A program made the translations under genes and the position numbers. A DNA stretch of 5,290 nucleotides, taken from positions 1 to 5,290 of the forward strand of contig JACRCS010000716.1 in the NCBI GenBank assembly GCA_016218905.1. The letters are read 5' to 3'. This DNA comes from Deltaproteobacteria bacterium (GTDB lineage: Bacteria > Desulfobacterota_C > Deferrisomatia > Deferrisomatales > JACRMM01). Under the pieces are notes generated by a model. That model did no database searches. It had not been told where the DNA came from and saw only the letters and a program-made list of their open reading frames with translations. This document shows positions 1 through 5,055 of the stretch, one piece after another. The stretch's first letter is position 1; the number at the start of each line of letters is the position of its first letter.

Positions 1-30
1 GTCACAATTGTTTGCGCATCTGCCCCTGAG

Positions 31-110
31 CGTAGGGTGGGGCGTTCCGCCGCAGGCGGGTTGCCCCACGCGTGGGCGAACCTCGCTGCGCGAGAACCGC
101 CCACCCTACG
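31..110. repeat. Palindromic intergenic repeat, about 80 bp
   Basis: The outer arms CGTAGGGTGGG (31-41) and CCCACCCTACG (100-110) are perfect 11-bp inverted repeats. Two inner hairpins compete with this outer stem: GTGGGGC (37-43) with GCCCCAC (63-69), enclosing a smaller CCGCC/GGCGG stem, and GTGGGCG (72-78) with CGCCCAC (98-104). GTAGGGTGGGC-type termini are common in dispersed intergenic repeats of many bacteria, so this is probably one copy of a multi-copy REP-like or miniature element. That assignment is inference because only one copy is visible. It lies outside the attachment site, in the presumed host flank. No coding function is supported. Confidence 0.6.
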
Positions 111-169
111 GCAACCCGGTACGCGCAACTATTTACGACGCCGTGTATAGTCCGGCAATCGGCTGAAGA

Positions 170-192
170 AAGGGGCGCACCTCGCGCCCCTT
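170..192 (-). terminator. Strong hairpin, possible second terminator
   Basis: AAGGGGCGC (170-178) and GCGCCCCTT (184-192) form a perfect 9-bp stem around a 5-nt loop. On the minus strand the stem is followed by a short T-rich stretch, TTTCTTC. It lies downstream of the tRNA-Pro terminator on that strand, so it may be a back-up terminator or may end another transcript. The T tract is weak, so the terminator reading is tentative although the hairpin itself is clear. Confidence 0.4.
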
Positions 193-240
193 CCTGCGTG
201 TACGCCCAGTCTACGCGTACGTATACCCCGCGAACTTCCT

Positions 241-277
241 GCAAAAGAAAGGGCCTAGGCAGAATCGCCTAAGCCCT
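241..277 (-). terminator. Rho-independent terminator of the tRNA-Pro locus
   Basis: On the minus strand AGGGC-T-TAGGC (277-267) pairs with GCCTA-G-GCCCT (260-250), 10 of 11 positions with one internal mismatch, around a 6-nt loop. It is followed by TTTCTTTTGC (250-241), a typical intrinsic-terminator tail. It starts about 10 nt after the encoded CCA of the partial tRNA, which is where a tRNA terminator is expected. This is the main evidence that the sequence left of the tRNA fragment is the original chromosomal downstream flank. Confidence 0.75.
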
Positions 278-286
278 CGGTATCAC

Positions 287-336
287 TGGTCGGGACGAGG
301 AGATTCGAACTCCTGACCCCCTGAACCCCATTCAGT
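287..336 (-). other. Partial tRNA-Pro(GGG), 3' half: integration attachment site
   Basis: Read on the minus strand this is the 3' part of a proline tRNA: anticodon 5' strand ACTGA (336-332), 7-nt loop ATGGGGT (331-325) with anticodon GGG (329-327), stem TCAGG (324-320), variable loop (319-315), T-arm stem AGGAG/CTCCT with loop TTCGAAT (314-298), acceptor 3' strand CGTCCCG (297-291), discriminator A and encoded CCA (289-287). Bases beyond 336 do not form a D-arm or acceptor 5' strand, so the gene is truncated and cannot give a tRNA. A 3' tRNA fragment next to an integrase gene is the usual footprint of site-specific integration. It is therefore the att core copy at the element's left edge; the complete tRNA is expected at the other edge. 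The exact crossover point cannot be fixed from one end. Confidence 0.85.
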
Positions 337-343
337 ACGTAAA

Positions 344-474
344 GCACCTCAGGCCATCTCAGGCCATCTCACTTTCCAGTGTCATCAACCCAGAAAAGCC
401 TTGCTAGAGGCCGCATTCAGGGGTATCTACCCTCTCAGGTCATATCACGTTTCTGCACCTCAAGCCGTCTCAAG
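344..474 (+). repeat. Integrase arm-type direct repeats (putative)
   Basis: A 20-nt unit, GCACCTCAGGCCATCTCAGG at 344-363, recurs at 455-474 with 17 of 20 identical bases. Inside the first copy AGGCCATCTC is repeated head to tail at 351-360 and 361-370, a 10-bp period of about one helical turn. A looser relative, CTCTCAGGTCATATCAC, lies at 432-448. The repeats sit between the att core and the integrase gene, where tyrosine recombinases of this type bind arm sites. Repeat structure is seen directly; integrase binding is inference. Confidence 0.6.
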
Positions 475-476
475 AT

Positions 477-514
477 GTGTACCCCAGCGTGTACCCCTTG
501 CCTCTGGGGTACAC
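477..514. promoter_or_regulatory. GTGTACCCC repeat cluster upstream of integrase
   Basis: GTGTACCCC occurs at 477-485 and again at 489-497, and its exact complement GGGGTACAC at 506-514. The second and third copies form a 9-bp inverted repeat around an 8-nt spacer, ending 20 nt before the integrase start codon. The cluster could be an operator for a regulator or recombination factor, or a leader hairpin affecting integrase translation. The copies are seen directly; the role is inference. Confidence 0.55.
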
Positions 515-533
515 AAGACCCCGGGGAGCCGCG

Positions 534-1988
534 ATGCTGACCGATGCCAAGGTGAGGACGCTCAAGGCGAAACCAGGCCGGTACGAAGTCTCCGATTCGG
601 GGCGCAACGGGCTCGTGCTACGCGTCACGCCGAACGGAATCAAGACGTGGGTGCTCCGGTATCGGTTCGATGATCGGTTCCGGCGGCTCACACTCGGGAC
701 CTGGGGGCCGAACGACCCCGGGGGCCCGGCAGAGGAAGCCGGCGACCGTGCCGAAGCCGAACGGCTCCGGCGGGCGGATCAGAGCAACGTGAGCCTCGCC
801 GAGGCGCGCAGGAGAGCCCTGGAGGCGCGCAGCCAGATCAGCGCCGGAGTCGATCCAGGACAGGCGAAACAAGAGGCGAAGATCTCCGCGCGGGCGGGCC
901 GGGACGCGGAACGGGCCGCCATGACGGTCGCCAAGCTCTGCTCCCTGTACCTGGACCTCTGGGCGAAGCCGAACAAGCGGAGCTGGCGCGAAGATGAACG
1001 GCAGATCCACTCCGACGTCGCGCCGACGCTCAAGGATCCGAAGTCGCCGGCCCGTTGGGACCACCTGAAGGCGAAGGACATCACGCGGGCGGACGTCCAG
1101 GCGCTGCTCGATGCAATAGCCGCCCGCGGCGCCCCCGTCGCCGCAAACCGGATGAAGGCACTTCTCTCGCGGCTCTTCCGGTGGGCGCTCGCCCGCAGCT
1201 ACGTCGGCTCGAATCCTGTCGCCGGTATTGAGCAGCCGGCCCGCGAGCAGCCGAAGGATCGTGTTCTCAATGAGGCCGAGGTCCGGACGTTCTGGTCCGG
1301 GCTGGATGCGACACCCCTCTCGGACGCCGTGAAGGGCGCCTTGCGGCTCATCCTGATCACTGGGCAGCGACCCGGCGAGGTCGCGGGCATGCGGTACGAG
1401 GAGCTGACAGAGGAGGGCGGACGGGTCCTCTGGAAGATCCCGGGGCCGCGGCGGAAGAGCGGGGAGGCGCACATCATCCCTCTCTCCTCGCTCGCGCTCG
1501 AGGTGGTCGGCGACTGGAAGGGCAGGAGCGGGTACGTCTTCGAGGGTCCGCCTCGGAGGGCGAGGGAGCCGGAGGAGGACGAGGCTCAGGATCCGGCACC
1601 GGTGACTACGCGCACTCTCAGCCAAGCGCTCCGGAGGAGCCTTGGCGACCCTGCTGAGGAGAGGGTGAAGGCTCCTCCAAAGAAGCGAGGGAAGAGGAAG
1701 CGCGTGCTGATCTCGGTGGCCGAGTTCTCCGCCCACGATCTCCGCCGAACCGCCGCGACCCTCATGACGAATGCAGGCGTCTCGGGGCTGGTGAAGCCGC
1801 TCATCCTCGGCCACGCGCCACAGGACATCACGCGGAAGGTGTACGACCTGTACGACTACCTCGACGAGAAGACCCGGGCCCTGGACGCTTGGGCGCGTCG
1901 GTTGCGCATCATCGCTGCCGGGGAGGAGCCCGAGAAGGTGATCCGGCTTCGCACGGGCAACGGAGGTGCGGAGGAGGACAGACGATGA
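534..1988 (+). CDS. int: Tyrosine recombinase/integrase, P4 type with DUF4102-like N-terminus
   Basis: Site-specific recombinase (484 aa) expected to insert and excise the element at tRNA-Pro. Residues 1-57 match the N-terminal DNA-binding domain of P4-type integrases (MLTDAKVRTLK, then VSDSGRNGLVLRV and WVLRYRF). The core-binding domain is about 130-235 and the catalytic domain about 245-460. Visible active-site residues are R279 (TGQRPGEVAGMR), K308, H401 and R404 (HDLRR), H427 (LGHA) and the nucleophile Y437 (TRKVYDLYDY), so the enzyme looks intact. ATG 534 is chosen because GGGGAG (523-528) precedes it by 5 nt and the protein then starts exactly where the family does; in-frame GTG 477 would add 19 residues encoded by the repeat cluster. 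Oddities are a charged insert of about 28 residues at 58-85 and an acidic-then-basic insert at 340-392. The stop overlaps the next start (ATGA). Confidence 0.95.
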   Translation: MLTDAKVRTLKAKPGRYEVSDSGRNGLVLRVTPNGIKTWVLRYRFDDRFRRLTLGTWGPNDPGGPAEEAGDRAEAERLRRADQSNVSLAEARRRALEARSQISAGVDPGQAKQEAKISARAGRDAERAAMTVAKLCSLYLDLWAKPNKRSWREDERQIHSDVAPTLKDPKSPARWDHLKAKDITRADVQALLDAIAARGAPVAANRMKALLSRLFRWALARSYVGSNPVAGIEQPAREQPKDRVLNEAEVRTFWSGLDATPLSDAVKGALRLILITGQRPGEVAGMRYEELTEEGGRVLWKIPGPRRKSGEAHIIPLSSLALEVVGDWKGRSGYVFEGPPRRAREPEEDEAQDPAPVTTRTLSQALRRSLGDPAEERVKAPPKKRGKRKRVLISVAEFSAHDLRRTAATLMTNAGVSGLVKPLILGHAPQDITRKVYDLYDYLDEKTRALDAWARRLRIIAAGEEPEKVIRLRTGNGGAEEDRR

Positions 1989-2782
1989 GAGCAGAAGCGG
2001 TGGAGGTCACCCCTCAGCTTGCCCGGACGTGGCTGACGAAGAACCGGCTCAACCGGCATCTGAGTCCCTCCGTCGTCCGCCGGTACGCCGATGCGCTCCG
2101 CGCTGGCCAGTGGGTCCCGCACGGTCAGGCGATCCAATTCGACGAGCAGGGGAACCTCTTGGACGGGCAGCATCGCCTCCGAGCCATCGTGGAGGCCGAC
2201 ACTCCAGCCCTGATGATGGTGGTCCACGACGTTCCAGAGGCCGCCCGCGACGTTATCGACACGGGCCGGAAGCGGAGCCCTGGAGATGTCCTCTCCATGG
2301 AAGGCGTGCGCAGCGCCAGCACGGTCGGGGCCGCCTTGCGGCTCCTCTGGCACTACGATACGAGCTCGGTGGACAAGTACAACGACCCGCGCGCGAAGCC
2401 CAGCAACCTGGATCTCGTGCAGCTGTACGCGGAGGCGCGTAGCCTCGAAGAATCGGCGCGGATCGGCCGCCAGGCCTTCGCCGTCCTGTCGCCTGCCGTG
2501 GCGACGTTCTGCCACTTCATCTTCGCCCGGTTGGACCGGAAGGCGGCGGATGAGTTCTTCGTCGGCCTCATCGAAGGGGCGGACCTGGACGTTGATTCCC
2601 CTCTGCTGCTCCTTCGGAACCGCCTCGTCGCGAACCGCGCGAGTCGCTCCAAGCTCGTGAGCGTCGATCTGGCGGCCTTGGTGATCAAGGCGTGGAACGC
2701 GTGGAGACGGGGAACCCCGATCAAGTACCTGCGCTGGAGACGGAAGGGAGAGAGCCCGGAGGAGTTCCCGACGGCCCTGTAG
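1985..2782 (+). CDS. ParB-fold protein with DGQHR motif
   Basis: A 265-aa soluble protein. The N-terminal part resembles the ParB/sulfiredoxin-like fold of many phage- and plasmid-borne proteins: VTPQLARTWL (about 8-17), a helix with SPSVVRRYADALRAGQW (27-43), then the signature DGQHRLRAI (60-68), followed by VVHDVPEAARDVIDTG (79-94). In the wider fold the DGQHR-type loop binds nucleotide or phosphate. The remainder (about 105-240) is helical with no motif I recognise, ending in a basic tail (WRRGTPIKYLRWRRKG). No DNA-binding helix-turn-helix of a true ParB is evident, so a partition role is not supported; DNA or nucleotide binding is inference. The start is well supported: GGAGGA (1973-1978) lies 6 nt upstream of ATG 1985, which overlaps the integrase stop, implying translational coupling. 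Confidence 0.75.
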   Translation: MRAEAVEVTPQLARTWLTKNRLNRHLSPSVVRRYADALRAGQWVPHGQAIQFDEQGNLLDGQHRLRAIVEADTPALMMVVHDVPEAARDVIDTGRKRSPGDVLSMEGVRSASTVGAALRLLWHYDTSSVDKYNDPRAKPSNLDLVQLYAEARSLEESARIGRQAFAVLSPAVATFCHFIFARLDRKAADEFFVGLIEGADLDVDSPLLLLRNRLVANRASRSKLVSVDLAALVIKAWNAWRRGTPIKYLRWRRKGESPEEFPTAL

Positions 2783-2799
2783 TCCCGAGCGAGGCGAGC

Positions 2800-3198
2800 G
2801 TGAAGAAGACGCGTGACCGTGGAACCGGTGCCGAGCCAGCCGACTGGGTTGACGCGGTGCTAGCGAGGTTCGAGCAGGTCAGAGCACAGTTCTTCCCGGA
2901 GTGGGATCGCAGGCGTAGATGGCGCGTTCGCGTCGTCCGTGACGATGCACACGTAGTGATCGCCAGCTTCGAACCAGCGCAACGGGAGTTACAAGTTCGG
3001 CCGACGATGGCCTCGATGGATTCTGACACCGTTGAGGCGCTTCTCGTCCACGAAATCGCTCACCACGTGAGCCTCTGGCATGGGGCGAAATGGCAACGGA
3101 GGATGCTTGAGGCTGCGGACGCTGCCGAGAGCTTTGGGAACGACATCCTTGCGGAAAAGCTCAGGTACGACGTTGAAATGTACCGGGGAAACCGTTGA
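2800..3198 (+). CDS. SprT-like zinc metallopeptidase
   Basis: A small predicted metallopeptidase, 132 aa from GTG 2800. It carries HEIAHHVSLWHG: H84, E85 and H88 form the HExxH zinc site with E85 as catalytic base, and H94 before G95 fits the third ligand in SprT/Spartan-like proteins (HExxH then HGxxW/F). The segment VRPTMASMDSDTVEALLVH leads into the site, as in that family. No signal peptide or membrane segment is seen, so it should be cytoplasmic. The Zn-ribbon of full SprT is absent, giving the short phage/mobile-element form. Start choice is uncertain: GTG 2800 follows the previous stop by 17 nt with a weak GAGG; GTG 2692 would add 36 residues, mostly read out of frame over the ParB-like gene. 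Substrate unknown; Spartan relatives cut DNA-crosslinked proteins, which is only an analogy here. Confidence 0.75.
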   Translation: MKKTRDRGTGAEPADWVDAVLARFEQVRAQFFPEWDRRRRWRVRVVRDDAHVVIASFEPAQRELQVRPTMASMDSDTVEALLVHEIAHHVSLWHGAKWQRRMLEAADAAESFGNDILAEKLRYDVEMYRGNR

Positions 3199-3205
3199 AG
3201 AGGCA

Positions 3206-3230
3206 CCCCCGGCGCATCGGGCACCGGGGG
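3206..3230. other. GC-rich intergenic hairpin
   Basis: CCCCCGG (3206-3212) pairs perfectly with CCGGGGG (3224-3230) around an 11-nt loop, starting 7 nt after the SprT-like stop codon. No T tract follows on either strand, so it is not a classical intrinsic terminator. It may stabilise or process the mRNA, or act as an incomplete terminator. A second small hairpin, CGGGAG (3270-3275) with CTCCCG (3283-3288), sits just ahead of the next gene's ribosome binding site. Confidence 0.45.
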
Positions 3231-3301
3231 CACCACCGCCCGGCCCTGGCTGGGGCGCGGACGGCGACGCGGGAGCGTAGCACTCCCGGGAGGAACAGAC
3301 C

Positions 3302-3760
3302 ATGAGCGGTTCCAGAAGGGCAACCAACTTAGGGGACGACGGGCAGAACGCCGGGCTCTCGATCTTGGCTTTCCTGAGCGACGTCTCGGCGGCGCATGGA
3401 TTCGACGACCTGTCCCCGGACGCCCAGAACGGATTGTACTCCGTCCTCGCGCACGCGGAGGCCCTCTTCCGCGGCGATTCCAGGGAAGAGAAGCAGAAAG
3501 CCATGACTGAGGCCATCATGCAGGATGGCCCGAAGGAAGACGCGAAGCCCCGGCCGGCATGCATCGCCCGGGTTCCGGAGGACATGATGATTGGCTGGAA
3601 AGGGCGCGTTGCTCTGCTTCAGGAGGTTCTGGAAAACGTCCCCCGTGGCGGTGACGGGTATGCGTCTATTCGCGGGGAAGCCCTCGATGGCGCCCTGATG
3701 GATCTCTCGAACATGGAAAGCTCCTTCTCCCAGTTCCTGGAGGCCGCGAGCCCTGCATAG
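3302..3760 (+). CDS. Hypothetical protein, 152 aa
   Basis: I do not recognise this family. The start is supported by GGGAGGA (3288-3294) placed 7 nt before ATG 3302. The protein looks soluble and largely helical: a flexible polar N-terminus (1-16), a helical segment LSILAFLSDVSAAHGF (19-34), a helix with SPDAQNGLYSVLAHAEALF (38-56), a charged stretch SREEKQKAMTEAI (60-72), a proline- and charge-rich linker (77-92), and a C-terminal helical part (97-114 and 127-148). There is no signal peptide, transmembrane segment, cysteine cluster or catalytic motif. It lies 103 bp after the SprT-like gene on the same strand and ahead of a terminator, so it may be the last gene of the integrase unit. Coding status rests on the good ribosome binding site, codon use and position; function is unknown. 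Confidence 0.7.
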   Translation: MSGSRRATNLGDDGQNAGLSILAFLSDVSAAHGFDDLSPDAQNGLYSVLAHAEALFRGDSREEKQKAMTEAIMQDGPKEDAKPRPACIARVPEDMMIGWKGRVALLQEVLENVPRGGDGYASIRGEALDGALMDLSNMESSFSQFLEAASPA

Positions 3761-3781
3761 GCGCGGTAGTAGGCACAACGG

Positions 3782-3801
3782 CCCCTGCGTTGAAGCGGGG
3801 G
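3782..3801. other. Hairpin in the intergenic region after the 152-aa gene
   Basis: CCCCTGC (3782-3788) pairs with GCGGGGG (3795-3801), seven pairs including one G-T wobble, with loop GTTGAA. No T tract follows. With the terminator downstream it makes the 3761-3966 gap rich in secondary structure. No open reading frame with a ribosome binding site is evident in the gap, and I cannot assign it to a known RNA family. Confidence 0.35.
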
Positions 3802-3872
3802 CGTGTCCGCGCGTGGACCAGCAAAGTGTAGAGGAGCGCCTGAGGGTGTTGTAGCTGACGAACGGTTGAATC

Positions 3873-3939
3873 GCCCCGCCTAGGTCGACGGGCCGAACCC
3901 CCGGGAACCGCACCGGGCCGGCGGGGCTTCTCTCTCTTT
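3873..3939 (+). terminator. Rho-independent terminator between two gene blocks
   Basis: GCCCCGCC (3873-3880) and GGCGGGGC (3920-3927) form a perfect 8-bp stem, followed at once by the pyrimidine tract TTCTCTCTCTTT (3928-3939), the only such T-rich tract seen within the element. The 39-nt loop between the arms is GC-rich and may fold further. The long loop makes it less canonical than the tRNA terminator. Its place, 113 bp after the 152-aa gene and before the 245-aa gene, suggests a boundary between transcription units. Confidence 0.6.
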
Positions 3940-3962
3940 GCGGAGGCACCTTGCGGAGGTGC
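3938..3962 (+). promoter_or_regulatory. Duplicated Shine-Dalgarno ahead of the 245-aa gene
   Basis: TTGCGGAGGC (3938-3947) is repeated 13 nt later as TTGCGGAGGT (3951-3960), 9 of 10 bases identical, giving two GGAGG motifs (3942-3946 and 3955-3959). Only the second is correctly spaced, 7 nt before GTG 3967, and it decides that start. GCACC (3946-3950) can pair with GGTGC (3958-3962), partly covering the functional motif, so translation could be tuned by a small hairpin. Confidence 0.5.
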
Positions 3963-3966
3963 GATC

Positions 3967-4704
3967 GTGGATCAAGACCACAGGCGTCGGCTGCTTCAGC
4001 TGCTCGATGGCCGGCCCGGAGCCGAGGACTTCGTTCAACTCGCCGAGCAAGAGATCGTGCCCTCGTATCAGTGGGAGACCCGCAGAGTACAATGGCCACC
4101 TTCCAAGGACGCCAAGCGCTCCGTCAAGAAGATGGAGAAGCGGTGCCTTGAGCTCATTCGAATGCTCATGCCTATGCTTTTCTCGCACACGGCCCCTGCG
4201 CGGGACCCCGGCGCCGCGCCCTGTCCCCCTGCCCTCTCCCGCAAGGAAGAGTGCAAGCTGCCCCCGAAGCCCGGACTGCCGCCCGAAGTCAGCGTAGTCC
4301 CCCTAGAGGAAGAGGGTGCTTATGCGCTGAGAGTCGCCGCGGGACATCAAGGCGTGGGGGACGAGTATTGGCGGGAGCTCTACCAGGTTCTGAACTCGCT
4401 GGCGCTGCTGTGCCAGGAGGTTCGCCGCCACGGCCGCTCGGCAGGGCACCCATCCGAAGCGGCGGACGTGGGCTTGATCCGGCTGCTGTACTTCCTGTTC
4501 CGGGACCGGGGCTGGGCGACGACGAGCGCACTGAAACCCGGTGGCCTCTTCCACGAGGTTGTGTGCGTTTTCATTGCGGCTGGCGGCAGTAAAGTGCCGA
4601 CGAATATGGAGACCACGCTCAAAGCCGCTCTGGCCCCCCTCCGGGGCCGGAAGCCGCGTCGTGCTCGAGGACCTGCCCGAGGAGCGTCGACCGGGGGAGG
4701 CTAA
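3967..4704 (+). CDS. Hypothetical protein, 245 aa
   Basis: I do not recognise this family. GTG 3967 is chosen because GGAGG (3955-3959) lies 7 nt upstream. Two parts are visible: an N-terminal mostly helical region (1-74) with a basic stretch SKDAKRSVKKMEKRC (46-60) and hydrophobic LELIRMLMPMLF (61-72), then a proline-rich linker (77-107) with two cysteines, then a second helical region (about 134-222) containing EYWRELYQVLNSLALLC (133-149), GLIRLLYFLFRDRGW (169-183) and GLFHEVVCVFIAAGG (193-207). A basic tail (227-238) could contact nucleic acid. The hydrophobic stretches contain charges, so membrane insertion is unlikely. It follows the terminator at 3873-3939 and precedes alpA on the same strand by 98 bp, so it probably belongs to the replication/regulation block. 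Function unknown. Confidence 0.75.
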   Translation: MDQDHRRRLLQLLDGRPGAEDFVQLAEQEIVPSYQWETRRVQWPPSKDAKRSVKKMEKRCLELIRMLMPMLFSHTAPARDPGAAPCPPALSRKEECKLPPKPGLPPEVSVVPLEEEGAYALRVAAGHQGVGDEYWRELYQVLNSLALLCQEVRRHGRSAGHPSEAADVGLIRLLYFLFRDRGWATTSALKPGGLFHEVVCVFIAAGGSKVPTNMETTLKAALAPLRGRKPRRARGPARGASTGGG

Positions 4705-4765
4705 AACGGGCTGATTTCTGCCGATTGCGGCCGGTGCTCCCGTAGCATCTCATTGCCTACCATCC

Positions 4766-4803
4766 TCGCCAACCTCTTGAACCCTCCGAGCGAGGTTTGG
4801 CGA
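4766..4803 (+). promoter_or_regulatory. Inverted repeat covering the alpA ribosome binding site
   Basis: TCGCCAACCTC (4766-4776) is complementary to GAGGTTTGGCGA (4792-4803) apart from one extra T, giving an 11-bp stem with a single bulge and a 15-nt loop. The right arm contains the GAGG ribosome binding site (4792-4795) and reaches the A of the ATG at 4803. As RNA it would mask translation initiation; as DNA it could be an operator, perhaps for AlpA itself. The pairing is seen directly; regulation is inference. Confidence 0.5.
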
Positions 4804-5045
4804 TGGCGGACGAAATCATCCTTCAGTCTTCAGGTCGGAACCCCGATGGCAGTTACCGGCACCCCATCTGCGAGGTGACGGGTTTCTCGCGCCAGTCGAT
4901 CCACCGGTTGGAGCGCCAAGGCCGTTTCCCTGCGAGGCTCCAACTCGGGCCCGGCCGGGTCGGCTGGTTACGATCCTCAGTCACACGTTGGCAGGAGGAG
5001 CGCCAGCGCGGTCCGCTTCCTGCTCCGCACAAGCGCGCTGCCTAA
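4803..5045 (+). CDS. alpA: AlpA-family excisionase/transcriptional regulator
   Basis: A small DNA-binding protein of 80 aa, a typical AlpA length. Residues 20-45 form a winged helix-turn-helix: ICEVTGFSRQSIHRLERQGRFP, matching the family pattern of a V-x-x-x-T-G-x-S-R-x-(S/T)-I-x-R helix pair followed by G-R-F-P. The wing and last helix follow as RLQLGPGRVGWLRSSVTRWQEER (45-67), with the characteristic G-W-x-x-S-x-V-x-x-W. In P4-like elements AlpA-type proteins activate the integrase gene or act as excisionase; which applies here is inference. ATG 4803 is preferred over in-frame TTG 4797 because GAGG (4792-4795) lies 7 nt upstream and the extra residues are not conserved. The stop is 10 nt before the prim-pol start, so the two are probably co-transcribed. 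Confidence 0.9.
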   Translation: MADEIILQSSGRNPDGSYRHPICEVTGFSRQSIHRLERQGRFPARLQLGPGRVGWLRSSVTRWQEERQRGPLPAPHKRAA

Positions 5046-5055
5046 GGGGCGGGGC

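Noticed and set aside
2..272. Open frames on both strands of the left flank (80 aa minus, 66 aa plus)
   Set aside because: They run through the palindromic repeat and hairpins, lack ribosome binding sites and have low-complexity arginine-rich composition; read as non-coding.
287..372. Complete tRNA gene on the minus strand
   Set aside because: Bases beyond 336 form no D-arm and no acceptor strand complementary to CGTCCCG; only the 3' half is present.
401..429. Sigma-70-like promoter TTGCTA, 17-nt spacer, TATCTA ahead of int
   Set aside because: Spacing is ideal, but the boxes match the consensus at only 4 of 6 and 3 of 6 positions, so it is not distinguishable from chance.
344..474. CRISPR-like array
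   Set aside because: Units are 10-20 bp, partly directly adjacent and without regular unique spacers; they fit protein-binding sites instead.
477..533. 19-residue N-terminal extension of the integrase from GTG 477
   Set aside because: No Shine-Dalgarno fits it, the residues are encoded by the GTGTACCCC repeats, and the family N-terminus begins at ATG 534.
618..1814. 398-aa open frame on the minus strand
   Set aside because: It is antisense to the integrase, whose catalytic motifs are unambiguous; long antisense frames are expected in GC-rich DNA. The same applies to minus-strand frames at 1856-2515 and 3329-4099.
1985..2782. True ParB partition protein with a parS site
   Set aside because: There is no helix-turn-helix domain, no adjacent ParA-type ATPase and no obvious parS-like 16-bp palindrome; only the DGQHR-type fold is supported.
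2692..2799. 36-residue N-terminal extension of the SprT-like protein from GTG 2692
   Set aside because: It lies almost wholly inside the ParB-like gene in another frame, and its sequence (proline, glycine and glutamate rich) looks like out-of-frame reading. It cannot be fully excluded because the ribosome binding site at 2800 is weak.
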